DNA of 64,000 nucleotides. Source: an uncultured Desulfobulbaceae bacterium (GTDB taxonomy: Bacteria > Desulfobacterota > Desulfobulbia > Desulfobulbales > Desulfobulbaceae). Position 1 is the first letter of the stretch; each line of letters begins with the position of its first letter. Location: positions 62,001 through 126,000 of the forward strand of contig CAMYLK010000005.1 of assembly GCA_947259225.1 (NCBI GenBank). Direction: 5' to 3'. Shown here piece after piece: positions 50,469 to 61,138 of this stretch. Made by a program: the position numbers and the translations under genes. Below the pieces are notes generated by a model. The model saw only the letters and a list, made by a program, of their open reading frames with translations, ran no database searches and was not told the origin of the DNA.

Positions 50469-52055
50469 TTAGTTGTATTCCCTGGTTTTTTGAAAAGAGA
50501 TTTCCGGGAAGTTTTCCATGGTCCGCTCAAGCCACCAATCGTTGGAGGCAAGAAAGGTCAGGTGCCCCTCGGCGTCCACTGCGATGTTGGCCTGGTTTTT
50601 ATTTTTAAACTCGTCCAGTTTACTGGTGTCATTATAGTAAATCCAACGTGCGGTGGCATATTCCACCGGCTCGGTGGTCGCGTCAACCCCATATTCAGCT
50701 TTCAGCCGGGCCATGATGACATCAAACTGCAGAACCCCCACAGCACCAAGAATATAATTGCTGTCCATAAGCGGTTTGAATAGCTGGACAGCTCCTTCTT
50801 CTGCCATCTGTTCCAGCCCTTTATTGAGTTGTTTGGCCTTTAACGGATTTTTGAGCAGTATCCTGCGAAAATGTTCCGGTGCAAAGTTAGGGATACCGGT
50901 AAATTTGAGCGGTTCCTTTTCGGTGAATGTATCGCCTATTTTAATTGTGCCGTGATTGTGGATGCCGATGATGTCGCCGGGGTAGGCTTCTTCAACATTG
51001 CTCCGATCCTGGGCCATAAAGATTGTAGCATTGGACAGGGTTACTTCCTTGCCGAGACGGTGATGGGCTATTTTCATGCCTCGGGTAAACTTTCCAGAGC
51101 AGATACGAAAAAAAGCTATCCTGTCGCGATGGGCAGGGTTCATGTTGGCCTGGATTTTAAAAGTGAAGCCGGAAAAGGATTCTTCGTCCGGTAAGACAAA
51201 CCGGTCGGTTGTCGGCCGGGGACCCGGTGGAGGGGCAAGCTCAATAAAGGCATCGAGCATTTCCTTAACGCCGAAGTTGTTGACAGCACTGCCAAAGAAA
51301 ACCGGTGTCTGGCTGGCCTTCATGTATTCCTCATGCTCAAAAGGGTTGGCAGCACCCTCTAACAGTTCAAGATCTTCCCGCAGGGTATCTGCCTGGCTGC
51401 CGAGCAGTTCCTCAAGAACAGGATCGTTTATATCTTTGACCAGGAGCCCGTCCTGCAGACTGGTTGCCTGACTGGGAGTAAAGAGATGCAGCTGCCGTTG
51501 GTGGATGTTGTAAACACCCTTAAAGTTCTTGCCCATACCGATGGGCCATGAAAGAGGCGTGCATTCAATTTGAAGCTTGTCTTCTATTTCGGCAAGAATG
51601 TCCAGAGGGTCCAGACCCTCCCGGTCAAGTTTATTGATAAAGGTTATGATGGGGGTGTTTCGCATCCGGCAGACCTCCATCAGTTTCATGGTCTGGGTCT
51701 CAACCCCCTTGGCACTGTCGATAACCATCAGGGCACTGTCCACTGCTGTGAGGACCCGGTAGGTATCCTCGGAGAAATCCTTATGGCCCGGGGTGTCCAG
51801 CAGGTTGATTTCGCAATCACGGTAGTTGAACTTCATTACTGATGAGGTGACCGAGATGCCGCGCTCCTGTTCAATTGACATCCAGTCGCTTACTGCGTGA
51901 TTATCAGTTTTTCTCGATTTTACAGCACCTGCCATCTGGATGGCCCCCCCGAAAAGCAGGAGCTTTTCCGTCAGGGTTGTTTTGCCGGCATCCGGATGAC
52001 TGATGATACCGAAAGTGCGTCTTCGCTGTATTTCCCTTTTTATTGTACTGCTCAA
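50469..52055 (-). CDS. prfC: Peptide chain release factor 3
   Basis: [38 protein letters not shown]...[18 protein letters not shown]. Confidence 0.97.
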   Translation of the reverse strand: MSSTIKREIQRRRTFGIISHPDAGKTTLTEKLLLFGGAIQMAGAVKSRKTDNHAVSDWMSIEQERGISVTSSVMKFNYRDCEINLLDTPGHKDFSEDTYRVLTAVDSALMVIDSAKGVETQTMKLMEVCRMRNTPIITFINKLDREGLDPLDILAEIEDKLQIECTPLSWPIGMGKNFKGVYNIHQRQLHLFTPSQATSLQDGLLVKDINDPVLEELLGSQADTLREDLELLEGAANPFEHEEYMKASQTPVFFGSAVNNFGVKEMLDAFIELAPPPGPRPTTDRFVLPDEESFSGFTFKIQANMNPAHRDRIAFFRICSGKFTRGMKIAHHRLGKEVTLSNATIFMAQDRSNVEEAYPGDIIGIHNHGTIKIGDTFTEKEPLKFTGIPNFAPEHFRRILLKNPLKAKQLNKGLEQMAEEGAVQLFKPLMDSNYILGAVGVLQFDVIMARLKAEYGVDATTEPVEYATARWIYYNDTSKLDEFKNKNQANIAVDAEGHLTFLASNDWWLERTMENFPEISFQKTREYN

Positions 52056-52196
52056 TAGACTGCCTGTTATCCTGTTATCGTTATTCGTTTGAAACGGTAA
52101 TATAAAAAACGGGCCGCAACGATGCGACCCGTCAAGGTGGGGTTATATACCCTGAAAAAGAAGGTTTGTCAGCAATTACTTGATGACTGCTGACCC

Positions 52197-53483
52197 TTAC
52201 CCGTTCTGGAAGTACTCTTTGGTGCCTTTTTCGGTAATGGCCCCGGCTATTCGCTGGACACCTATCAGGTATGCAGCAGTGCGGAGGCTTATCTGTTTTT
52301 CTTCCGCCAGGTCAAAGATAGCTTTGGCCTCTCGGTCTATCTTGTTCTTCAGACGGTCGTTCACCTCACTCTCTTCCCAGTACAGGCCGCCCCGGTTCTG
52401 TACCCATTCAAAATAGCTGACCGTTACCCCACCGGCGTTGACCAGGACGTCGGGCAGCACAGTAACATAGTTTTTTTTCAGGATGGCGTCAGCCTCGGAG
52501 GTAACCGGGCCGTTTGCAATCTCTAAGACCAGTTTTGCCTTTATTCTATCCGCATTCTCTTTATGAACCTGATTTTCAAGGGCAGCTAACACCAGTACAT
52601 CAACATCCAGCCCCAGAAGTTCCTCCATGCTTATTTTTTGATATCGCTGAAAGTCACACACAGAACCGTCGCAGTACATCATGGTTTTTATGTCTTTGTG
52701 CTCTTCCTTGTGTTCCATGACTTTTTCAGGTTCCAGGCCTTCTTCGCTGTAAATTGCTCCCTTGGAATCAGCAATGGCAACAAACTTGAAACCTGCTTCC
52801 CTTGCCAGCCGCGCGAAGTGATAGCCTGCATTGCCGAACCCCTGCACTGCAAGTGTCATTTCAGCGGGTTGCAGGTTGTTTCGTTTTACCCATTGCTGCA
52901 GGACATACAGGGCACCCCGCCCGGTTGCGGCAACCCTTCCCAGTGAACCGTTAAGGTAGACTGGCTTGCCGGTGATAACCCCGGGCAGCTGCTCCCGTTT
53001 TATCTGGGCATATTCATCAGCCATCCAACCCATTATAGTTGAGTTGGTGTACACATCCGGTGCCGGAATGTCCCGTTTGGGCCCGACTATATCGGCTATT
53101 TCCCTGATATATCCACGGGAAAGCCTTTCCAGTTCCAATCGGGACAGGTCTTTCGGATTGACAATGATTCCTCCCTTGGCTCCTCCAAAAGGAAGGTCCA
53201 TAACCGCGCACTTGATGGTCATCCAGAAGCTGAGTGAGGTAACCTCATCAAGCGACACATCCGGGTGGTAGCGGATTCCACCCTTGGTGGGTCCCCGGGT
53301 ATCATCAAACTGTACCCGGTAACCAGTAAAGACCTTGAGGCTGCCATCATCCATTCGCATGGGAATACTGACTGAGAGAGATAATTTGGGATGTTTTAGT
53401 TTTTCCTCCACGTCATCAGTCAGGTCAACATGTTTGAAGACTTCGTTCAGTCGTGTCTGGGCATCAGCAAAAATAGTTTTCAT
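52197..53483 (-). CDS. gdhA: Glu/Leu/Phe/Val-type glutamate dehydrogenase
   Basis: FTGYRVQFDDTRGPTKGGIRYHPDVSLDEVTSLSFWMTIKCAVMDLPFGGAKGGI. Start inferred at MKTIFADAQ; ORF extends to 53549. Confidence 0.94.
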   Translation of the reverse strand: MKTIFADAQTRLNEVFKHVDLTDDVEEKLKHPKLSLSVSIPMRMDDGSLKVFTGYRVQFDDTRGPTKGGIRYHPDVSLDEVTSLSFWMTIKCAVMDLPFGGAKGGIIVNPKDLSRLELERLSRGYIREIADIVGPKRDIPAPDVYTNSTIMGWMADEYAQIKREQLPGVITGKPVYLNGSLGRVAATGRGALYVLQQWVKRNNLQPAEMTLAVQGFGNAGYHFARLAREAGFKFVAIADSKGAIYSEEGLEPEKVMEHKEEHKDIKTMMYCDGSVCDFQRYQKISMEELLGLDVDVLVLAALENQVHKENADRIKAKLVLEIANGPVTSEADAILKKNYVTVLPDVLVNAGGVTVSYFEWVQNRGGLYWEESEVNDRLKNKIDREAKAIFDLAEEKQISLRTAAYLIGVQRIAGAITEKGTKEYFQNG

Positions 53484-53917
53484 GTTTTTATTTTTTTCCG
53501 GATTGTTTTGCGGGTTTATTGACATTCCGGGCTTTCTTGTCAAGCCCATCCATCATCTGGACAATATTTGACACACCAAGGACCGCTGCTGACACTTCAT
53601 ATCCGGAGCCGGACCCATTGACCTGGACCACCGGTACTTTAACAATATCCGGGTTGGCCCGGGACGCATCCAGTGATTTTTCCAGGAGGCAGGGAAGGGG
53701 CCAGGTGGATGCGTTTCAGCAGGCCGACTTCGCTGGCATCAACAGTCAGAAAAGTGCGGGACAGCAAGCCGATCAGGCCAAGAAAGATGAACAGGAATGG
53801 TATGAAGCGTTCCGCATTCTTGAACCTTTTAGTCCTGTCCGGGTCACTGGAAAATCCTCTTTTTATCAGCAGGAGGCCGAAGATTATCACTGCGAGTGAT
53901 GCAAAAGCTACGTACAT
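53483..53917 (-). pseudogene. Remnant of an SPFH/prohibitin-like membrane protein gene (probable internal deletion/frameshift)
   Basis: 92-aa ORF with TM and LTVDASEVGLLKRIHLA; in the next frame EKSLDASRANPDIVKVPVVQVNGSGSGYEVSAAVLGVSNIVQMMDGLDKK continues downstream. Confidence 0.4.
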
Positions 53918-54098
53918 GATTTCCCTCTTTTAATGAACTTTCGGCCTGCGGGCAGGTCGATGTGTTGCATAAAACATTACAGAAGTAATGTTAAAATTAT
54001 ATGGAAATCAGGGGGTAATAGCAAGAAAGGAGTTGTATAAGGGGGAAGGTCTTCTGCTCAACCTGCCCCCGCAACGATGTGAAAGAGTTTTCTGGGTA

Positions 54099-54662
54099 CT
54101 AAGCTGTGAAAATCGTCTTGCCGGCAACTGCAATCGCAGCCCTGGCAATATTTGCCCCATGCTGTCTGGCGACTGAGAGTGCCTCTTCGCTGACGCCGAC
54201 ATGTTCCATGTCTTCGTCAGCGGACCTGCCGTACGGGCCCCAGTGCAAACCGCCTTTTTTGTAATTCGGGGTGTTTTTCGGCAGGGGAACAATGAGCATG
54301 CCGAGCTCAGCAATGTTATTGAGCATTGACAGCATGGCCACTTCGGTTCCGCCTCCGGCACCACCGAAGCCGCCGCCGGACGTAAATACTCCTGCCACTC
54401 TGCCGTTCATCAGGTTCTTCATCCAGAGTCCTGAACAGACCGTATCGATGAATTTTTTAACACGCCAATCAACCGCACCCATGTGAACAGGACTGCCAAA
54501 AATGACACCATCACTGGTGGTCATGTCATCGGCAGAGACCTCCTCAGCCTTTTTGAGTACCGCAGTGACACCTTCTACCGAGTTAACACCATCTGTAACA
54601 GCATTTGCCATCTTCTCTGTGTTGCCGTAATCACTTGCATATAAGATAAGTACCTGTGCCAT
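54099..54662 (-). CDS. WrbA-like flavodoxin-fold protein
   Basis: QVLILYASDYGNTEKMANAV...DGVIFGSPVHMGAVDWRVKKFID...GVFTSGGGFGGAGGGTE. Confidence 0.9.
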   Translation of the reverse strand: MAQVLILYASDYGNTEKMANAVTDGVNSVEGVTAVLKKAEEVSADDMTTSDGVIFGSPVHMGAVDWRVKKFIDTVCSGLWMKNLMNGRVAGVFTSGGGFGGAGGGTEVAMLSMLNNIAELGMLIVPLPKNTPNYKKGGLHWGPYGRSADEDMEHVGVSEEALSVARQHGANIARAAIAVAGKTIFTA

Positions 54663-54725
54663 AACCTGTCCTCCTGCTTTCAAAGATGTTTCAGGGATAA
54701 AAGTTTAGTCCAATCAGGTATTCTT

Positions 54726-55343
54726 TCATTTTTTCAGAATACCTTCTCCCTCCAGGTGGATCTTGACTTCTTTGCCGATCAACAGGCCGCCGGTTTCCAG
54801 CACCTTGTTGTAGGTCATCCCAAATTCACTGCGGTCTATCTGTCCATTGAGTAAGATTCCCATCCGCTGGTTGCCCCATGGATCCTTGACCGGTCCGTTC
54901 AGTTCACCTTCCAATTTGATCTCTTTGACCACATCCCTGATCTGCAGAACACCTGTGACAGCGTATGTGTTGCTACCGGTGGGATCAACGGACGTGGTTT
55001 TGAAAGTAATGGCTGGAAATTTAGTTATATCAAAAAAATCAGGACTCCTGAGATGGTCGTCCCTTTTTTGGATTCTGGTATCGATACTCTCAACCTTGAT
55101 ATCTGCAGTGAGAGATTTCAATTTGTTGTCGGCATCAAGTTCGAAACTGGCTGTATACTCCCTGAATGCTCCTTTAACATTGGTGATGACCATATGCTTG
55201 ACGGAAAAGCCGATTTCCGTGTGGTCGGAATCAACAACATACACGTCTGCGATGGCCGGACCGCCAATAAAAAGGAGGAGGGCAGTTATAAGGATGATAA
55301 GTTTTTTCATAATAGGCCTCCTTAAATTAAAAGTAATAAGCAA
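54726..55343 (-). CDS. YceI-family periplasmic protein
   Basis: Signal peptide; YVVDSDHTEIGFSVKHMVITNVKGAFREYTASFELD. Confidence 0.93.
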   Translation of the reverse strand: MLITFNLRRPIMKKLIILITALLLFIGGPAIADVYVVDSDHTEIGFSVKHMVITNVKGAFREYTASFELDADNKLKSLTADIKVESIDTRIQKRDDHLRSPDFFDITKFPAITFKTTSVDPTGSNTYAVTGVLQIRDVVKEIKLEGELNGPVKDPWGNQRMGILLNGQIDRSEFGMTYNKVLETGGLLIGKEVKIHLEGEGILKK

Positions 55344-55414
55344 GAGTGATTACAAGGAAGAGAGAATTTCTCTTACCAGTCAATCAAAGGCCAATTCTGT
55401 CAATGCAGCTTACA

Positions 55415-55867
55415 TCATTCACCGGTACCAAGCTTCTTGCACAATCTTCCAAGATCCTTCTGTTCGGTCATGTTCAGCCTGCCGATGGACTTCATTATCT
55501 GAGCTGCATGGTCAGGAAAAATCTTTTTGGTCAGTCGTTTACCGGAAGGTGTGAGGACAACCTTAAAGTAGCGGCGGTCTTTCATTTCCCGCTGGCGCTC
55601 TACAAGGTTTCTTTTTTCCAGGTTGTCGATGACCGTAGTGATGTTTCCCGTGGTTTTCAGAATTTTTTCGGCAAGGTCACGCTGGTACATTGGCCCCAGG
55701 TGGTACAACGCCTCAAGCACTCCGAACTGGCTCATGGTTAACTTGTTCCTGGACAGGTGATTGCTTACTTCAGCGGTGACGGTATTCGAACACCGCATAA
55801 GTTTCACAAAAGTTTCCAGGGCCAGTGCTTCCTTTTTTACTCCTTTGTACTTTACCATTTTTTTCAC
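55415..55867 (-). CDS. MarR-family transcriptional regulator
   Basis: LTMSQFGVLEALYHLGPMYQRDLAEKILKTTGNITTVIDNLEKRNLVERQREMKDRRYFKVVLTPSG. Confidence 0.93.
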   Translation of the reverse strand: MKKMVKYKGVKKEALALETFVKLMRCSNTVTAEVSNHLSRNKLTMSQFGVLEALYHLGPMYQRDLAEKILKTTGNITTVIDNLEKRNLVERQREMKDRRYFKVVLTPSGKRLTKKIFPDHAAQIMKSIGRLNMTEQKDLGRLCKKLGTGE

Positions 55868-56024
55868 CCACTATTTTTTTTTAACTTAATATTAAGTTGG
55901 ATAGTTTTTGCTAATTGTCAAGCTATTCATGCTAATTTTTATTGCCAAATGTTGTTTTTTATTAATTATGAGGTACCTTTTCAGGTAAAAGATAAGTCGG
56001 AATAGTTTAATGTAAGGTATTATT

Positions 56025-56912
56025 ATGAGTCTGAGTGAACAAGATCCAGGCCGATGGATTGTTGAAATAATTGAGAAATACGTTACCGAGGCGCCGGAAA
56101 ACTCACTTGGCCTGCCAACAGGGGAGAAGGCATTCGACAGTCCGTTGGTTGGTTTCTCAAGTGGTGCAGACAAATTATTCGATGAATTTAAAAATCATAT
56201 CGGCAGTTTTTATTTTACACCGATGGAACTGTTTCAGAAAACATTCCCAGGGATTGAAACTCAGCCGTCGGAACTGGTGATATTAAGTTGGATCATTCCA
56301 TCGACAAACAGGACTCGAACCGAACAGGCAGTTCAGAAAAAATATCCGTCCGAGAGATGGGCAAGAACAAGAGCCCTTGGTGAGGATTTTAACAATTCGT
56401 TGCGGCATTGGTTAATAGATACATTGACAGAAAAAAACATTCCGGCTCTGGCCCCTCTTCTTTCTCCATTCTGGAGCCGTTATAACGAAGGTCCTTATGC
56501 ACCCTGTTCGAATTGGTCGGAACGTCATGCTGCCTATACGGCAGGGCTCGGAACCTTTGGTCTGTGTGATGGCCTGATCACTCCGGTCGGTAAGGCTGTC
56601 CGGGTTGGCTCAGTCATTGCAAGGCTTGATGTGCCTGCAAGCCCCAGACCGTACAGCGATCACCATGCCTATTGCCTTCATTTTACCCATGACACCTGCA
56701 GGGAATGCATCCCCAGATGTCCTGTCAATGCGCTGAGTGAAAGAGGGCATGATAAACAGCGCTGCATGCAGTACACAGAAAAGACGATGAATAAATATAT
56801 TAAAGAGAATTATGGCCTGGATACCTATGCATGTGGGCTGTGTCAGGCTGGAGTAGCGTGTACGTTCGGTATTCCCGAAGCCGGGCAGCTGGTGAAGAAA
56901 AAAGAATCATGA
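56025..56912 (+). CDS. Epoxyqueuosine reductase-like 4Fe-4S protein
   Basis: CRECIPRCPVNAL ... CGLCQAGVACTFGIP Cys clusters; HAAYTAGLGTFGLCDGLITPVGKAVRVGSVI. Confidence 0.75.
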   Translation: MSLSEQDPGRWIVEIIEKYVTEAPENSLGLPTGEKAFDSPLVGFSSGADKLFDEFKNHIGSFYFTPMELFQKTFPGIETQPSELVILSWIIPSTNRTRTEQAVQKKYPSERWARTRALGEDFNNSLRHWLIDTLTEKNIPALAPLLSPFWSRYNEGPYAPCSNWSERHAAYTAGLGTFGLCDGLITPVGKAVRVGSVIARLDVPASPRPYSDHHAYCLHFTHDTCRECIPRCPVNALSERGHDKQRCMQYTEKTMNKYIKENYGLDTYACGLCQAGVACTFGIPEAGQLVKKKES

Positions 56913-57454
56913 TGGAGCTGTTTGCTATGGATGAGAGAATAGAGGTCATAGTTGGAGATATAACAGTGATGGACGTCGATGCTATTGTGAATGCTGCTAA
57001 CAATACCTTGATGGGTGGGGGCGGGGTTGACGGAGCGATCCACAGAGCTGCCGGCCCGAAGCTGGTTGAAGAATGTCTGCTGCTCAAGGGGTGCCCCACC
57101 GGTGAGGCCAAAATATCCGGGGGGCATCAACTTCCGGCCCGTCATATCATACATACTGTCGGGCCGGTCTGGCATGGTGGAGGCAAGAATGAGGAAAAGC
57201 TTCTTGCAAGCTGTTATCAGAAAAGCCTGGGGTTGGCCAGGGAGAACAATATAAAAACAATAGCCTTCCCCGCAATCAGCACAGGTGCTTACCGGTTTCC
57301 TATCGACCTGGCGGCAAATATCGCTATCAGGGAAACGCGAGATTTTCTCAATGTAAACATACTTCCGGAGAAGGTGATTTTTGTCTGCTTTGATCCAGCT
57401 GTCCGAACGGTTTACGAAGAGGTCTCGCGACCGGTTAATTTACAGAATTTTTGA
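56909..57454 (+). CDS. Macro-domain protein (YmdB-like ADP-ribose/O-acetyl-ADP-ribose hydrolase)
   Basis: VGDITVMDVDAIVNAANNTLMGGGGVDGAIHRAAG; AFPAISTGAYRFP. Confidence 0.93.
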   Translation: MMELFAMDERIEVIVGDITVMDVDAIVNAANNTLMGGGGVDGAIHRAAGPKLVEECLLLKGCPTGEAKISGGHQLPARHIIHTVGPVWHGGGKNEEKLLASCYQKSLGLARENNIKTIAFPAISTGAYRFPIDLAANIAIRETRDFLNVNILPEKVIFVCFDPAVRTVYEEVSRPVNLQNF

Positions 57455-57516
57455 GTATCAGCAGTTTGTTCCAGCAGTGCGGACATTTGAATGGGTAATA
57501 TTCTGACATTTTTCTG

Positions 57517-58524
57517 TTAAAAATTACCCTTTTGTTCATGGGCACTCCTGATCCGGTCAAGCTGGTCGGCAAGGTCATTAATCTCCTGCTGCCAATACTC
57601 ACGGGTTCCAAAATTCGGTACCACATGGGAAATTCCGTCTTCGGCAACCTGGTGGGCACACCAGGCCGTATAATGGATGAAGCGCATGGCCCTTAAAGGT
57701 TCTATAAGCCGCAGAGTACGTCTGTCAAAATCCCGGAAAGTCTCATATCCCTCCAGGAAAATTTCGATTTCAGCATACGAATCCTCCATGTAATCAGGGA
57801 GCAGCATCCAGAAATCCTGTACAGGCGGTCCCAGAGCCATGTCATCGAAGTCGATGATATAAAAGGATTCACCGGGGCGATAAATGAGGTTGGCAAAATG
57901 ACAATCGCCATGGATGCGGATCAACTCGACATCAGCAAACAAAGGGCTGATTTCGCTGATGAGGGTATCAGAAATTCTGCTGTATTGATCGGTCATGTCA
58001 GGAGGTATGAAATTGCCTTTCAGAATATAGTCGATATGTCCCCGTGTCGATTTATGAGGGACCATGGTGATTCTGTCTGTTGGCAGGTGACTTGCCCCAA
58101 CGGAATGGGTCCTTCCCAGCAGTCGTCCAAGCTCCAGCCACTGCTCGTCACTGTATTCGTCATAACTGCGGCCCCCGCATTTGGGAAATACGGCAAAAAG
58201 TATTTGTTCATGTCTGCCCAGTGTCTTGCCGTTTGTAAGAATCAGAGGGGCAATAACCGGAATTTCCTGGTTCTTGAGCTGGAGCAGAAAATCATGTTCA
58301 TCCTGCAGGGCATCATACGACCAGCGGCCCGGTCTGTAAAACTTGACAACAAGACCTGAGTGGTCCTCATGTTCAAGTTCATACACCCGGTTTATGTAAC
58401 TGGCCAGGGGGCGGCAGAGATTTGTACAGTGGATACCCAGTGCATTTTCCACCAGGGTGATGACTGTATCTGGATCAAGCGTATGGAAAAGACTCTGGTG
58501 TCTTTCTTCTTCATATCTATTCAT
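57517..58524 (-). CDS. srkA: SrkA/YihE-like stress response kinase (aminoglycoside phosphotransferase fold)
   Basis: IRIHGDCHFANLIYRPGESFYIIDFDDMALGPPVQDFW. Confidence 0.9.
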   Translation of the reverse strand: MNRYEEERHQSLFHTLDPDTVITLVENALGIHCTNLCRPLASYINRVYELEHEDHSGLVVKFYRPGRWSYDALQDEHDFLLQLKNQEIPVIAPLILTNGKTLGRHEQILFAVFPKCGGRSYDEYSDEQWLELGRLLGRTHSVGASHLPTDRITMVPHKSTRGHIDYILKGNFIPPDMTDQYSRISDTLISEISPLFADVELIRIHGDCHFANLIYRPGESFYIIDFDDMALGPPVQDFWMLLPDYMEDSYAEIEIFLEGYETFRDFDRRTLRLIEPLRAMRFIHYTAWCAHQVAEDGISHVVPNFGTREYWQQEINDLADQLDRIRSAHEQKGNF

Positions 58525-58777
58525 TATTTATGTTCAATCTGCAAAGGTGGAGGGGAACACAGTTCTTAATCTGAAGCTGGTACGAATAGACTTCGTAATC
58601 CAGATTAGACCTGACGGATGATAAAAAGAGGTTCAATTAATTTTGACATTAACCGCTAGAAGGGAAAGCAGCAAACAATAAGGTTGCAAATATTTAATGC
58701 AGATAAGTTTCAAAGTATCCTTGACATGGAATTCAGGAGATACGCACAGGTATGGTAATGTTTTGCAGGTCACATTT

Positions 58778-61138
58778 TCAACCGGTCGATTTTTCATCCA
58801 ATACCTGCCGGATTAATTTTGCTATCTCGTTTTTGTTAAGAGGTTTCGAGGCAAACTCCCGTATGCCAATCTGCCTGGCTTTCACCTTGTCAATTTTACT
58901 GCTGTAACCTGTACAGAGGATGATAGGCAGGCCTGGTCTTAACTTTAAAAGTTGTTCAGCAAATTCTGCACCAGTCATATTGGGCATGGTCTGGTCAGTA
59001 ATGACAAGATCAAATTGTGACGGATTATTTTTAAATAATTTCAGGGCTTCAAGGCTATCTGTCTTTGCCGTGACAGAATAACCCAGCCTTTCGGTCACAT
59101 CCTTGCCAATACTTGCCAGCATGTCTTCATCATCAACAAGAAGTATTCGTTCATTCCCGGTAGGAAGAGGGCCGGTTTCTTCAAATTTTACTTCCTGTTT
59201 TATTTCAGTAACAGGAAAATAAATATGAAAGGTTGTTCCTTTTTCCGGTTCACTCTCGATAAATATTTTCCCGTTATGGTTCTCAATAATACCATGCACC
59301 ACCGACAACCCCATGCCTGTTCCCTTGCCGACTTCCTTGGTAGTAAAAAAAGGGTTGAAAACCTGCTCGAGAATTTCCGGACTCATTCCCTGCCCTGTAT
59401 CGGAAACGGAAAGATATTCATACGTGCCTGGCTTTAATTCTAACCGTTTTGGCGGTCTATCATCTCCAAAAGTAACTTCATCAACACTGATTTCCAGAAC
59501 TCCTTCTTCGTTCATTGCCTGTACAGCGTTAACGCACAAATTCAGGAGAAGCTGGTGGATTTGAGTTGGGTCGGCAAGGATCAACTTGCAATCGGTAATA
59601 TTTTCCCGACACTTCAACGGAATATTGATTTTTAACTTTATCGATGTCGGAATTGTCGAACGGAGGGTTTTCATGCTTTCATCAATAAGGCGGCATAAAT
59701 AAAATGGTTCTTTTCTGCCTTTTTCCTGCCTGCTAAAAGAAAGTATGTGTTTTATGAGGTCTTTTGCCCGGTTGGATGCGCTGAGAACCTGCTCAATATT
59801 ATGCATGGCCGGATGCTCGGCCTGGAGATCAAATTTGGCAATTTCAACATTGCCAATGATTATTGCCAGGATATTGTTGAAGTCATGTGCTATGCCGCCG
59901 GCCATAGTACCTATGGCCTCCATTTTTTGAGATTGGCGGAGTTGGACTTCAAGGCTTGCTTTTTCCCCCTCAGCCTGTTTGCGTTCTGTAATATCTTCAA
60001 CTATGCCCTGATAATGCGTGATTTTTCCTGTTGCGTCTCTTCTTATATATGTTTTGTCGGAAACCCATTTAAGTTCGTTATCTTTTGTAATAATTCTGTA
60101 TGGTGCATGTTCAAAATAAGTGCTCCCCTCCTTTTCACTATTTTTGGTGACTTCACGGGTGATTCTCTCAAGATCTTCAGGATGAACTGTTTGTACATAG
60201 GACACTTTGCCTGAAGTAAACTCATCTGCCGAATAACCAAAAAGAATCTGCACATTTGCCGAGACAAATTCAACTGGCCATCCCTCATCATTTTGCCAGA
60301 GAAAGGCGACTGATTTGCTTTTGTTGATTATGTTGTATGCTTCTTTAAGATCTTCCGCAATTTTTTTACGTTCAGTATTTTCCTTCTTCAACTCCAGAAT
60401 TGTCTGATGGATGGAATCACGCATATGGTCGAAACTGCGAGCCAGTCTGCCAACTTCATCAACGCTTCCCAGCTCAACCTGCTGGTCGAGATCACCATCT
60501 GCCATCATAGTGGAAATATTTGTCAGTTCGGTAATAGGTTTGGTAATGCGGCGGCTGAAAAAAACAGCGAGAATAATGGCGGCAACGCATGCCAGAATGC
60601 AGATAAGAAGAATGCGTAGCCGGATGCTGCTTAGTTTCTGATCAATGTTTTGACGGGAAAGTCCAATATGGACATAACCCAGGGAGCCCTGCAGGATCGG
60701 GACAGCAATATCAAGTAAGTCTCCTTGTTCCGTTTCAATAAGTTGCGCGTTGTATGACTGATGATCCCGCCATTGATTCAATTCCTTCAAATCGCTGGGA
60801 AATCCTCCCGGAAATGTATGGGCAGGAACCTGTTTATTAACATCAACAATGAAAATATAGGCAGCATCCTGTTCATTTGATTGGGTATTCTTCAGGAGCA
60901 ACTGAATCTGGCTGGTTCTATCAACAAGAAGAAAATCGACGACGTTGGAGGCGAGGTTCGATGCTATTGATACACCTCTCTGCTTATGTTGTTCGTGAAG
61001 CGTGCTGGTTACAATCGAATTAATGACAAGATATATGATAATACCAAGGGCAGTTATTATGAGAAGGAAGGCAATAGAGAACTTGTATGCCAGTTTGGAT
61101 CTAACGAATCCGGCGATGCGAGTTATTACATTATTCAC
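58778..61138 (-). CDS. Hybrid sensor histidine kinase (TM-HAMP-PAS-HisKA-HATPase-REC)
   Basis: GGIAHDFNNILAIIIGNVEIA; GKGTGMGLSVVHGIIENHNG; ILLVDDEDMLASIGKDV...LVITDQTMPNMTG. Start inferred at GTG 61138, overlapping the upstream stop; ORF extends to 61198. Confidence 0.93.
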   Translation of the reverse strand: MNNVITRIAGFVRSKLAYKFSIAFLLIITALGIIIYLVINSIVTSTLHEQHKQRGVSIASNLASNVVDFLLVDRTSQIQLLLKNTQSNEQDAAYIFIVDVNKQVPAHTFPGGFPSDLKELNQWRDHQSYNAQLIETEQGDLLDIAVPILQGSLGYVHIGLSRQNIDQKLSSIRLRILLICILACVAAIILAVFFSRRITKPITELTNISTMMADGDLDQQVELGSVDEVGRLARSFDHMRDSIHQTILELKKENTERKKIAEDLKEAYNIINKSKSVAFLWQNDEGWPVEFVSANVQILFGYSADEFTSGKVSYVQTVHPEDLERITREVTKNSEKEGSTYFEHAPYRIITKDNELKWVSDKTYIRRDATGKITHYQGIVEDITERKQAEGEKASLEVQLRQSQKMEAIGTMAGGIAHDFNNILAIIIGNVEIAKFDLQAEHPAMHNIEQVLSASNRAKDLIKHILSFSRQEKGRKEPFYLCRLIDESMKTLRSTIPTSIKLKINIPLKCRENITDCKLILADPTQIHQLLLNLCVNAVQAMNEEGVLEISVDEVTFGDDRPPKRLELKPGTYEYLSVSDTGQGMSPEILEQVFNPFFTTKEVGKGTGMGLSVVHGIIENHNGKIFIESEPEKGTTFHIYFPVTEIKQEVKFEETGPLPTGNERILLVDDEDMLASIGKDVTERLGYSVTAKTDSLEALKLFKNNPSQFDLVITDQTMPNMTGAEFAEQLLKLRPGLPIILCTGYSSKIDKVKARQIGIREFASKPLNKNEIAKLIRQVLDEKSTG

